Part shown: positions 1 through 12,400 of the stretch, piece after piece
Layout: the number at the start of each line of letters is the position of its first letter
Position numbering within the stretch: position 1 is the stretch's first letter
Origin: Anastrepha obliqua
Taxonomy: Eukaryota > Arthropoda > Insecta > Diptera > Tephritidae
Length of the DNA stretch: 64,000 bases
Assembly: GCF_027943255.1 (NCBI RefSeq)
Contig: NC_072893.1
Span: forward strand, 60,234,001-60,298,000
Direction of reading: 5' to 3'
Notes under the pieces: model-generated
The model's input: only the letters and a program-made list of their open reading frames with translations
What the model was told of the DNA's origin: nothing
Databases searched by the model: none
Position numbers and translations under genes: made by a program

Positions 1-311
1 TATACCAAAAGAGCCTTAAAAGGTTAGGTATTTTGTTACATATAATATTATATTTATATCCAGGTCTACCCATTCGCCTCTGCAACAAATAACTCAAGTT
101 GGGATGTCTTAATAAAACTAGTACTCTTATAACTCATGCTGGTGTCTGTTAAAAGTAGACGAAATTGATCAATAGGAATAGCTGGAATGCTCAAGCCAAC
201 CACAGTGGCCACATAATTTATTCGTACACACTGCTTAGCTTATAAAATTTGCAACTTCACTAATTGTTTGCAGTGACACTATACAGACTTTGGCTCACTG
301 TAAAAATGTAT

Positions 312-540
312 ATACGAGGGTTGGTATTTATACTTATATTTCTAGGCTAATAATGCAAAAATTAACAATGGTGGCTGAAAAGGGGGTTTGTGGTTTTTCA
401 AAATATTCTCCATTACGATCAATATATAATACCTTTGCAATCGCTTACACCAATTTTCAAATCACTTTGTCCAGTCGTGCATCCAGAGCGTTTTTTAAAT
501 TATATGAGATCCAACGCGAACACATTTTTTTCACAAGGTG
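312..540 (-). mobile_element. mariner remnant, C-terminal end
   Basis: The left edge ACGAGGGTTGGTATTTATAC resembles the terminal repeats seen at 35786 and 36990. On the minus strand next to it a reading frame gives NGEYFEKP, the conserved tail of mariner transposases. Only the last part of the transposase and one end remain, with stop codons. Confidence 0.5.
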
Positions 541-790
541 ATCATGATTTTTTGATAATTTTGGCTCCTATAGCATAGGGGATTTGCGCGCTTATTTCCC
601 AGCAAAACCTGCGTGACCGAAACTCTAACACAATTACATTTTTTTGTATGTTACAAACACATATGCACTCGTATTTGTTTGAAAATCGACTTTTTTTTTG
701 ATTCTCCGTCACCTTTGGAAAATGTGTAAGCAGTAAGCAAACTTCATTCATATATTTTTCCTCATTTTTGAATTAGTCAAAGTAAACAAA

Positions 791-966
791 CGCCGTAGCC
801 GAGTGGGTTGGTGCGTGACTACTATTCAGAATTCACAGAGAAAACGTCAGTTCGAATCTCGGTGAAAGCAAAATTAATAAAAACATTTTTCTAATAGCGG
901 TCGCCCATCAGCAGGCAATGGCAAAACACCGAGTGTATTTCTGCCATGAAAAAAATCTCCTCATAA
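791..966 (+). mobile_element. tRNA-derived SINE copy (3' truncated)
   Basis: It starts GCCGTAGCCGAGTGGGTTGG, with an A-box-like TAGCCGAGTGG, and has a B-box-like GTTCGAATCTC about 45 bp later, followed by the shared body (GCAGGCAATGGCAAAAC, then CTCCTCATAAA). It belongs to the ten-copy family in this window. The distal 100 bp and TA tail are missing. Confidence 0.7.
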
Positions 967-1014
967 ACATATCATATAACAAAATAAAATAAATGTATAA
1001 AAAGAAATTTTTTT

Positions 1015-1090
1015 TTGTGATTCGAACCAATTATTTCGGATCGGAAGCCCACATTGCTAGCCGCTGGGCTATCGCGCTGCGCTCTCGGCG
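1015..1090 (-). repeat. Second tRNA-like head, possibly another SINE family
   Basis: On the minus strand TAGCCCAGCGGCT (A-box match) is followed about 40 bp later by GGTTCGAATCA (B-box match) and an A-rich run. There is no complementary acceptor stem after the B box, so this is not a complete tRNA gene. Its sequence differs from the main SINE head. Confidence 0.4.
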
Positions 1091-1247
1091 TTGGCCTAAA
1101 AGTTATTTTGTTCGTCGCTATGTTTATATGAAACTGGCACTGAACGAATCCATATGTATGAAAGGGATAGAAAATCACACGTACACAAAGTTTTTGGCAC
1201 GATTTTCCCAACGCTCTTAACAACGTGATTGTAAAGAGGTGTGGTTA

Positions 1248-1345
1248 GTGACCGTTTAACGGTCACGCCTGCCGGTCACGTGAAGGGCTGGGTTCACATG
1301 TATTCTCACACTTTTTTAATCAGTCGGTGTCCAGACAGCAATGAA
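1248..1345 (+). repeat. Dispersed repeat, copy 1 of 3
   Basis: A stem-loop (GTGACCG..CGGTCAC, 1248-1266) leads into GGTTCACATGTATTCTCACA and AATCAGTC. Similar blocks occur at about 6690-6790 (+) and about 50030-50125 (-). The family is not recognised. Confidence 0.35.
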
Positions 1346-1796
1346 GTGGCATGGTAGTGGCTGCGTTGATTTGTTCGTATATGACCAACATCTATCAAGT
1401 TTTTGACAATCTCTGTTGTAAACAAATCGCTGTCATCTCCCGTATTACGTCAGCAAGTCAGGTTCATTCAAATTCCCTGAGAGTCTATAATCGGTTTGAT
1501 GTTAGCCACACTTTTGCATTCTATACATTGTGGATCTTTTCTTGCACAACATCTGATTTAGATAACCTTCTGGAAATCGTCGGTGCGCGAACAGCGACCA
1601 AGAGAAAATTCATTGCACTAGTTATTGCTCTAAGGGATGGTTTCTGCTTGGTGCATAATGATTTTAGTTAATCGATGTGTTCTTGTATTTTTAATCTACG
1701 TCGAAAATTGGAAAAAATAATTGCACGAAAATGTTCACGATTTAAATCGATTTTCTGCCGAGATAAATTTTTAAAGCAAGTATAAACAACACTAAT

Positions 1797-2215
1797 ATGA
1801 CTAAAACAACAAAACGTTCTGAGCGTATAACTTTCCAATGGAAACGTCAAATCCACAAAATCGTTTTGAATGATCGAAAAGTGAAGTTGTGTGAGTTAGC
1901 TGACATCGGAAAGATATTAAAAGAATATGTTGGCTTTATATTGTATGAGCATGTGACTATGAGAAAGCTCTGTTCAAAGTGGGTGCCGCATTCGCTCACT
2001 TTCGAGACAACGCATTGTGTCACAAGTCAATCAAAATAATGGCAAAGCTACATTAATTAAACTTCGAATTGCTCCCACGTCCACCGTATTCGCCAGATTT
2101 GACTCCCAGCTTGTTTGCTTTGGTCTTTTTTCAACCCTCTTTTGAGGCAAAAGATAAAGAGCTGGAAAAATTACATTGTTCTTGATGGAAATTACGAACA
2201 AAAAAAAACATGTTT
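1797..2215 (+). pseudogene. mariner transposase remnant (irritans-like)
   Basis: The frame from 1797 shows LNDRKVKLCELADI and MRKLCSKWVPHSLTF, the DNA-binding and linker part of a mariner transposase. Past 2039 other frames give RPPYSPDL (third catalytic Asp) and a GNY tail. The central catalytic part is deleted and stops are present, so it is inactive. Confidence 0.6.
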
Positions 2216-2562
2216 TCTTTGTTCGATCCGAGAGTTTTGTGTTATTAAGTTGTGTTTGGTTACTTGGTTACCTGGTTTGGTTATTGTGGCGATTTTACTT
2301 CGTAATCTTTTAGGAAAAGCAATCTTGTTTCCAACTTTTTTGCATCCCTACTTGTATGTATGTAAATAATATATTCGACGCGCCCATTAAATCCATATTT
2401 TTATCTATAATGACAAGTATATATTTCATTCGATACATCTTTTCAATAACAACATCATTTATTTTTAATTCAATATATTTATTTCCATTATTTTTGTTTT
2501 CTGTTCGTTTAATTTTAGTTTATTACCTTTGAGCCATAAATTTATTTTTTGAATATCATAAA

Positions 2563-3030
2563 TTAGTTTGCTTTCGCATTCAGTTTCATTTTTCCTTCTG
2601 CATATGTTAGAGTGTCGTCTCTGTACATAAATATTTTACAATGCTTTAAAACGTTTTCAATATCATTTATGTAAATAGTACGTAGGAAATCACCAGGGAT
2701 GGACGATTGTGGAACCCCTTTTTCTACTTGTCGTAAATAAATTTTTTGAGTCCTCTCAGTTAGATAAGAAATCAACTATTTTAATTCATTATCTCTTATT
2801 CCATATATTTTGAATTTCTCTGACAGTATTTCCCTTTCAATAGTTTCGAAAGCTCTTTTGAAGTCATACAGCCATAATTTTACTTTGCCTTTCAATACTT
2901 TTCCACTCGTTTATTAGGTAGTCTACTGCATTTTCGCATGCATATTTCTTTCTGAAACCAGATGGGTATTTTGAGAATAAGTTATTTTTTCCAAACATTG
3001 TTCAAGCTGTTTAAGCCATTGATTGGTTTC
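2563..3030 (-). pseudogene. Non-LTR reverse transcriptase fragment
   Basis: Minus-strand frames give SGFRKKYACENAVDYLINEW, then YDFKRAFETIEREIL, then an open stretch 2775-2563 with GVPQSSIPGDFLRTIYINDIE and YRDDT, where active elements have GVPQGSxLGPxLF and YADDT. This is the core reverse transcriptase of a Jockey-like element, broken by frameshifts and stops. The first catalytic-loop residue change (YADD to YRDD) also marks it as dead. Confidence 0.7.
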
Positions 3031-3455
3031 AGTTCCTCGCATTTGTATATTTAATTTTTGCTATGGAGAATTCTCCTTTAGATAATGAGGTATTAATGAT
3101 CCTCAGTTATGTAAGACTAAGTGTAGCCCGATGATCTAATATTATTTTTGGACTAACATTACATATTGCACTAAAGCTGAATATAATTCATGAAATTTAA
3201 AAACTGTAGGACAATTTTCTATGATATTGGCAAATCTGACATTTTCTATTGCTTATTTGTATAAGCTTTACACTTGACACAAATGCTCATTAAACTTATT
3301 TGATATTTTCGCATAACCACTATATTCTATTTTTCCAAAAAAAGCCGTTTTTATTTTACTTGTGCGTGTCTTGACTAATGTTCGTTATTTAGCTAATTGG
3401 TATTAAAATTTTTTTATAAAATATACTGTTATAAATCATTTCTCCAGCAGTGAAC

Positions 3456-6400
3456 ATGCCGAAAGTTTGGACTAAGCCGCGATCACATAAATTGGATGAT
3501 ATTTTAGATGCTATTTCACCACACAATGTCCTTTATAATTTATTTGTTGGCGACGTAACGCCACAGTCCATTATCTATGTAATTTTTACAATACTCTTAA
3601 TTTATGAATATTTGGAGACACAAATCAAAGCAGTATCAAGCAATATTGGGCCCAAGAATGGAATGGAAGCGTCAAGAGTTCCTGCTTTATATTACGCCAG
3701 TTTCCTGATTGACGTTTATTTCTTTGTGAAGTTGAGTCAAACAGTCGCTTACTGCGGAAGTAGTGAAATGCAGCCAATATTTACAGATCATTTCACTACT
3801 TCACTTGATTATTCTTGAGAATGAAATATGAGACATTGTACTTACTCCTTTTTTCATTATGCAGTGGTTCAAAATTGGCCTCGGAGTTTCTAAGCAGGTT
3901 CCCCAGCGAGAAATATCAAGTTTCCCAACAAATGCTGTTTATACTTAAGTTAACTCTGCAGAAAGCTCTTTCGTAAGTATCAAAACTGAAAATGTCATTG
4001 CTTGAATTATTAAGCAGATTATTAGACAATTTTGAACAGCATTTTAATTTTAAATCAAATAAGTATAAAAAGAAGAAAAAATAAGCTCTGAGAAATTTGA
4101 TACTCTCCTTGTGTCAATATTACAGCTCGTATTGATAAGAGATGTAGATGATAGACAAATACGTTGAAACATCTTTAACTGAGTTGTGTAATACCCAATG
4201 ATCAAAAATTACATTATTTTCGAAATAGTTTTTCTCAAAACTTTAGTTTAGAGTAATTATTACAAATATAAAATTTTTTATAAATATAAAATGCTATGTA
4301 ATAATTTATACGTGCAACCCGGACGTAAGATGTACCATACCCCATATCCTCCTTTATTGCCCACTATACACCGCCCGCAGAAGACAAATCTTCAGCAACT
4401 CAAATCCAATGACGCGTTTATCTTCCCCAACCTCCGATTCCATATCTTTAATAACCAAATTCCTTAAAATAACCAACCTATACCATAGAATTTAAGACAC
4501 AATACAAAAGTACTCCATATACACAGTTTAAACGTAAGGCCTCGACGCTATCGCTTTATATTACAATTAGCTTATAAGATTTACTCTTTAAGTCAATTTT
4601 TTTTAAATAAAAGAATTACATAAAAAATGTAATAATATTTTTATAATTTCGTACTACTGTTTGTACTATTGCGCCTAAAAGTATGTCGGAAGGATTATCA
4701 CTGAACATTAACATTCGTACAATTATTTTGTGACCAGATGTCACTGTGAGTCTTAGATTTTGGTTGGTGACTTTGCTAGACAGCAAATTAGGCAGAGAAC
4801 GTAACTACGCACACATATGGTATATGTATGCAGGGTGAAGAACGTAAATTGATGGACTTGATTGGGGTTTCAGTTTCACGCGTAGATAAACGCAGCATTA
4901 GATAAGGAACACAATAAAGTACAATACTGTGATTTATATATGTATTAGTATTTGGTTGCTTGTATTTAACCTACGAGAAGCGGTTCGTTATGGTACGACC
5001 TAAGGTAGTTAGCGATGATTCATCACCTCCGTACAAAAAGAACTTATTGTTGGCACAAAAAACACCCCCGTCTTTTATATGGTTCATAAACAGCTATCCC
5101 TTCAGCAAGCAACAACACTATAAGAACGGAGACTAGAAATTCTCCCGCCCAAGAAGCTTATTGACACTTCTTGTTGAAAAATCATAAGTTCGGCCAGCGT
5201 CGATAGTGAGCGAAGAAAATACTTAAAAAGTCGAAAAATTAGTATTAGCTGATGGAAGAATTAAATTATGAAATTACAGATTAGCAGAGAACTAATTGGA
5301 ACGATTTGTCATTTTCATTTACACGGACGATTCACGAGTATGCGTATATTGCGAACATTTGGAGATCTTCTTTAGTTCTCGGCTACCCGGCTTTCTGTTC
5401 CCGTGTTTTTCAAACTGAACTGATGGCAATAATTCGAGTCGTGACACTGGTACCGATAATGATATCTGGAAAATGATATCTACATTTTCACTGCCAGGCG
5501 GCGAAAAAATCACTCACTAAGTAGTCGACAACACCCAAGGTAGTCATGAAAGGCCGCACATCTCTTAAAGATATGGCTGCGTCATTTCGCCCAAATATAG
5601 CATGGGTTCCTGGTCATCAAGGGGAATTATAGGGCAGATGAAATGGCGAGACTCGGCAGCGTACTTCCTAACGAGAATATTGAAAATAAGATCGGTATAC
5701 CCCAACAAACATATAAGCTACTTATTTTTGAGAAATTTTTAAGAAAAGCGAACGAAAGATGGCGACTCGACAATTGCGATCGACTCTCTATGCCAAACGC
5801 AAAGAATCTCTGCTTAGCCGAGATAAACATAGCATTGATTTCTGTTATAACGGGGCACAGGTCTTATGGGCAGACACGCTCAGAGGCTAGGCCTGCAGAC
5901 ACATGCCTTCTGCAGAAGGTGTCGAAACGAGGAAGACGAAAAGACGATTTCACACCTTCTGAGCCACTGTCCTGCTCTATTCAGCAGCAGATTCACCACT
6001 TTAAGTAGACAATTTTTTATTAAGTTGGAAGAACTTAGTGCTGTGAAAATCAGGGATCTTCTAAAATGTTTGGAAAGTTCACATTGGTTTTAGGGAGATC
6101 AGCACAAGCTCCCCATGCGGAATCATATGAGGCTGAATGTGTCACATAGTGGAGAGCCGCTACAACCTAACCTTAAGTCCCCTTGCACATGGAAGAAAGT
6201 TAGTCCATGTTGGTTAATGTGAATGCTCACACTTCTCGAAAAGCACAACGATTAGCTAGTTGAACCAGCTTTTAGAAATACCAATGCGGAGCTTTACACA
6301 CCTTGGAACAGGTACAAAGAAAGTAGTATGTATTTAGCGTGCCTCTTTTTTTTCAAAATTGCTGGCTACACTAATCGAAGTGTGAGTAGCCTTTTCATAT

Positions 6401-9400
6401 GCTGTCGTCTCTGCTATCCATTTTATTCGAAGTCAAAGCAACAGCCCCCTGTTCGTGCTACAAAGTAGCGCTTGTGCTGGAGCCCTAGCAAAGACAAAAG
6501 CATTGCTGTAGAAAATATTTAAACAATTTTAAACCGTGGAAATAAAATTGAAATAAATGAAACGCCGGCAGTCCTTTCTGTAATTCATGAAAATGGTTCC
6601 ACTCACTCCTACTCGCTGAGAGTAATAAAATGAATGAATAATGAATAGACCAAGGATGATAGATTACCAGGTTTGGTAATCTGCTGTGGTGAAAAACAAA
6701 ATTGAGCCGGTAACTTCGGCTGCCACGTCACATGGGGTCCCACTCATTTCACACGTATTCACACACTCGTCCAATCAGTCTGATCTTGGAAACATTTCTA
6801 CAGGGTGGGCCATATGGTGTTTACTTTTTGAACCACCTATTTTTTAGAGAATGGTAACACAAATGACATGTCAAATGTGTTCATAATTTACTTAAAGGTT
6901 TGACATTTACGAAATGGGACGCTAAGTTGTCCATTCATGAAATTGGAGCCCAAACAATCGAAAATGTACTTAAAAATTGGGTTGATCGAATGGCGTACTG
7001 TAAAGCCAGTCGTGGCAGTCATTTGAACGATATTATTTTTTATTCATAAATAACAGTGTTCAATCTTCAAAATAAAAAAAAAAGTTTGAAAAAAATATTG
7101 ATTAGTTTTTTTTATAGCCGATTCAAAAAGCAAATTTTACATGGCCCACCCTATATAAATCTTTTCACCATGGAATAGACAGCCAATGCATCGTACGTAA
7201 CCTTGCTTCAATAACCGATTCTAGAATGCGGAACGTATTGGACGTTTCACGGGAAAATTTTAATGCTTATTATAGTGCGGAATTATATGTATCAGCAATT
7301 GCGCGACGGTCCCACACAATCCAAGACGGTTTGTCGCCTCAGGTATGTGGTATCTCCAACGCTGCAAGAATAGTACTAGACGAAACAGAGGAGATTTAAT
7401 ATGACTTACATTCCTTCTTCGATAGTTCGGAACACACTAATGATAGAATACAAGACTGCACAAATTGAAGTGGGAAAAAGAGACGAAAATTTAAAGTTAA
7501 AATTATAGACGAAAATATAAATTTAGGTGAGGTTAGTGTAAATAAAGGAGATAATATAAGGGTTTTCCAATAACAGGTGTTAGTTTTTAATAGCCCGCTA
7601 TTTCTGTAGATGTCACTTTTGAAGCTGTCATTTTTTGATATTTGACAAGTAGAAATTACGCCATTAATAAAAATTGAACGATACACGCTTAAACAACGCA
7701 TTGAAATTGTTAAAATTCGTTATAAAAATGGTGAAAATTTGGCAGAGACGGTTTGTAAAACTCGAACATTTTTCGGTCTCGTGAATCACCTCGTCGGACC
7801 GCAATACAGAAATTGGTGAAAAAATTCGAGCTGTTGGGACAAGTTAGTGATGTGAAGAATAAAACCCGTGCACGTCGCTCAAGAACAGCCGAAAATATTG
7901 CTGTTGTAGCCGAAAGTGTTGAAGAAAACCCAGGGTGGCCCATTCCTCGTCGTTCTTTGGAATTAGGCATTCTACAAACGCCATTACACCGTATTATGCA
8001 TAAAGATTTGGGTCTTAAGGCTTATAAAGTCCAGTGAGCACAAGAACTCAAGCCGGCCGATCATCAACAACATCGTGTCTTTGCTGATTGGGCCGTTGAA
8101 ATTCATGCATTTCATCATCTTGAGTGATGAGGCCCATTTCCACCTCGGTGACTTCATCAACAAGCAAAATTGTCGGATCTGGGGCTCAGAAAATCCAAGA
8201 GTTATTGTTGAAAAGCCTCTCTATCCTCAACGTGTGACTATTTGGTGCGATTTATGGTCCGGCGGACTCATTGAACCTTACTTTTTCGAAAATGAAGCTG
8301 GAGCAATAGATACGGTGAATGGATTGCGCTATCGAGAGATGGTTAACGATTTTTTATGGACCGAACTGGATGGTATTGATCTGGACAACGTTTATTTTCA
8401 ACAAGACGGTGCTACGTGCCACACAAGCAACGAAACCATTCTTTGAATATCAAAATAACACCTCTTGTTGAAAAACCCTTTATAAGAGAACAGATAGAAA
8501 AAGGTTGTTTGTAAACAACTGATTCTACCAAATTCACAGTTAGCCGAGTAGAGGCGGAATACGTAACCTTCTATATTCTGAACCAGTCTTAAATTCGACC
8601 AATTATATTTGACCAAAAATGTCAAAAGGATTTGACAAAAAGTCTTTATTATTTAAAGTTTTTATTATTAAAATTTTTATTGTAGTTTTGCTAATTTACA
8701 CTTGTATAAAGTGTTATCAGTAAGTAACTGATGATTTATGAACGAATTATTAATATTTTATTATGGAATTATAAGGACTCACGGGTCCCCCTTATTGGTT
8801 AATTAAGTAAAGTAGAAAGATTAATTTCAATTTAGATGAAATTAAATAAAATTTTTTAGAAAATGTTATTAATTTTTATTATTTTAAGAAGTCAACTAAA
8901 AAATCCTTTTTTACTTCACAATTTTAGCCTGAGTCCATCTTTTGCGTTTTGCACATTCGCTGAACATCTTTTGGACAAACATTTTCACTACAATATCGCA
9001 CTGGAGATTCCATCCTTAGACTACAAAACATGTAATAAAAAATTAAGCAACGTTCTGTATGTGGACACTTTCTTTCCATTAGAGCAACGGGTAAGTGGAA
9101 AAAGCAACTCACATAATTCTATACACTTGGAACTACTCGTACTATTGGCACGCTACCGAAAATTAATATTTTTCGTATGAAGCAGGGGAGTATTTCTGTC
9201 AATTATGAGTAAAAGCTTATATTGGCGGCTTTTATGGCTTCGGTAGCTCACATTGAAATTTTCTGATAAATATTTTCAAAGAAAAAAACATCCGACCTGG
9301 ACTGTAACTTTGTTGCACAAAAGTGGTTTGCTCATGATGTACTTTCGGGATTATATGGCCGTTGTTGGTCAATGTGATTAGTAACAGTAATTTTTAAGTT

Positions 9401-12400
9401 TCAAGTTTGCAAAGTTTGCATTTTATTTTAAAGAAAAACTTGCTTTATTAGGTGGCTTCTGGGGAAGGAAAATATAAGTCTTGCCAAGTCTTCGGACGAT
9501 GTTGTTGCCATCGGGTTTTAGGGCTGTTAGCTTACAAAACCACCATAAAGTAGGCAAGCGCGTAATTTGTTCCAATAAAGAACTGACAGAGTCCAAGAGA
9601 TTTATATTTTATTTTGCAAAAGAGTAACCTAAGAAAAGTTGGCACATCAAAATAAATTTAGGGTTAAGAGAGATATAATCGGTATTTGCGGAAGTACAAA
9701 AAGTTAAACTCCTTTTTTTCTTGTTTTTGCTACCGCTGGTTATTCTGTTACAAAACTACTATTGTACTGTGTTCTTAATAAGCTACTTTAAACTAGCACT
9801 TCATTGTACTAAAATTGGCTATAAAACTGTGTACCTAAATTTGATTCAGAAATTTTGAATAAAAAGCTTGAAATTTTGGTGGAAATTGAATTTTTGTTGA
9901 ATTTTTATAATTTTTGTTTGCAGTTTGAAAAGTAGATTTATATGGAACTTCTCATATAATGAGTTAGACTTTTGTTTTTAAAAAGTCAAAATATTGCTGG
10001 CTCAATTAGTTGAGTACAACTGTGCATACATTTAGTTATTTTTTCCCCACGGTTATTTGCTATTATTTGAATTTAATTGTAAACTGCCCCAAAATACTTA
10101 CTCTCTCCGTAGGTTTTTAACCACATCGATTAAGTATAAGAAAATATTCAAAGAAGGCGAAATAGTACAATGTACAATTTTAACATGAAATTTTCAAAGG
10201 ACAAATGATTTTTTTTTTGTATACGACATCGATTGTACTTAAGGTTTAGAGAATACAGAGTGTTGCCAATGGATGATAGATTACAAGATTTGGCCATTCG
10301 AAGCAAAATTCTACGAGCAACTTTTTTTATCTTGTTCAGTTCCCGATCTGGTGAATACGGTGGCTGTGGCATCATTAGTGTGTTGTTTTTGGCCAAAAAG
10401 TGGCGCACAAGCAGCGGTGTGTGAGCAGGGGCGTTACCGTGATGCAAGAGCCAAAGCCAATTCTTCACAAATCCAGGCGTTTCTGGCGGATTGCTTTGCG
10501 CAAATTGCGCATAACTTGCAGGTAATATTCCTTATTGACCGTTTTACCCTGTGGCAAGAACTCAGGATGCTCAATGCCCCTGCAATCGAAGAAAACGGTA
10601 AGCAAATCTTTTACATTCGACCGAACTTGGCGCGCTTTTTTCGCTCTTGGTTCGTGCGGCAGCTTCCGTTGAGATGATTGAGCTTTAGTTTCCACGTCAT
10701 AACCATAAACCCACGATTCGTCACCAGTAATGACCCTCTGGAGCAAATTTGGGTTGTTGCGGACCGAGTCCGAGACGGTGATTCGACGATGGGCCAATAC
10801 CATTTTCTTCACTTCATCAATTTTTTCGTCTGTTGTTGAAGTGTTCGGGCGTCAGGCACGCTTTTCGTCGTTCACATCTTCTCGGCCTTCTGAGAACATT
10901 TTGTACCACCGATAAACGTTGCTTTGGTCCAAAGTAGATTCTCCGTATGACACAGTCAACATACGGAATGCATCTACGCACTTAATTTCGTTTTTCACAC
11001 AAAATGTCATACAGGTTCTTTGATCCATCTTTTTGAATAGGTAAAAATTGAAGAAAAGTCGAAACACGTGCAAGCCAAGCGACTGTCAACAATTAACTGA
11101 ACATTCAAAAAGGCCGAACTCGTCGGCATGAGTGATAGACATGAGTACCAACATATCGCCACAAAAAAATCGAAATTCCAATGTACGTAACCTGCGAAAA
11201 TTCAAAATTCACGATACTTTTTGAACACACCTCGTATTCCTGAACTCGTAATGCACACGTGATAATGGCTGCGTTGATTTTTTTTATGTATATTACCAAC
11301 ACTATCTCACGTTTTGCCGACCTCTGGAATAAAGCGCTGTCATAACCTCGGTTACTGTAGCAATTTTCCTCAAAATTGATGAGAGCCACTTAACGATCTG
11401 ATGTTGACCACATCTTTAGGGCCTCGACAAGACATTTGTCTTGCTGTGATTAGGTTAATCTATTTGACAGGGTAGGTGATTAGCCTACCGCTACCAGCTC
11501 TAACTTACGAACAACGCCTTCTTACTGCTTGGAGCGCCATCTGTGCTTAAAATTTTTCTGCCAGAACGGTCGTACAGATGGTTGAGGACTTCGCTAAAGT
11601 TGATATGTCTGCTCTATTAACGCGGTTGCACGCTTCCTCTTGCTGGCACCCCTGATGCAATGTGTAACTGTGTGTTTTTCGTTGTTTTTAGCTTGCTTTA
11701 TCAGCCACAATGCAAATGATGCGCTGACTATTATGCGGGAGTGAGGATGGAACGGATACGTTTGGGTTGGAGAAGTGAGTTTGAAAATGTTTTTTTTTTT
11801 TTGGATGGCACATATTTGGAAACAGGGAAAGTAGGTAAATTTGGAAAATTGCGTTTACCGTGCTTAAGCTATTGAGCTGACGGTATTCCAGATTTTTGCT
11901 CTAATTTGTTTAGTGTACAAAAAGTTGCGCACCCTTTTTCAATTCAAGCTGTGTACGTAATCTTGAATTCTACCAACCTTGGAACGTACCAATAATAATA
12001 ATTAAAAATATAATATATGTATATAACTAATTATGTAAATATTGTAACATATGCTTATAATAATGAAAAAATATATACTTAAATATAAAAAAACAAATTC
12101 TCACTTCAATTGACCGACTGATAAGCCAATTGTTATCTTTTTTATTGTTTTTCAAGTGCATGCCCTGGACATGGTTTCTTTCGCTCGAAATGCAATTCTT
12201 CATTGTTGCTTGCTTGGTTTTACTTCTCGCACAGATCCACTCAGTCTATGCGATAATTATTGGAATAGCCACGTTTGTCATCTCCATACTAGCGTCCATA
12301 GTATGGGAATCTAATCCAATCACCAACACTGATTTCTCGCTGGAGTAAATATTACAACGGAATATTAATTTTTTATTTTTAGTACTAAAAACTTTATTTG

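Noticed and set aside
785..860. tRNA gene
   Set aside because: A and B boxes are present but there is no acceptor-stem pairing and the same head recurs in many copies, so it is a SINE.
3450..3818. Stand-alone 122-codon protein
   Set aside because: The membrane motif is cut mid-way and the frame past 3730 is intron; it is better read as exon 1 of gene A.
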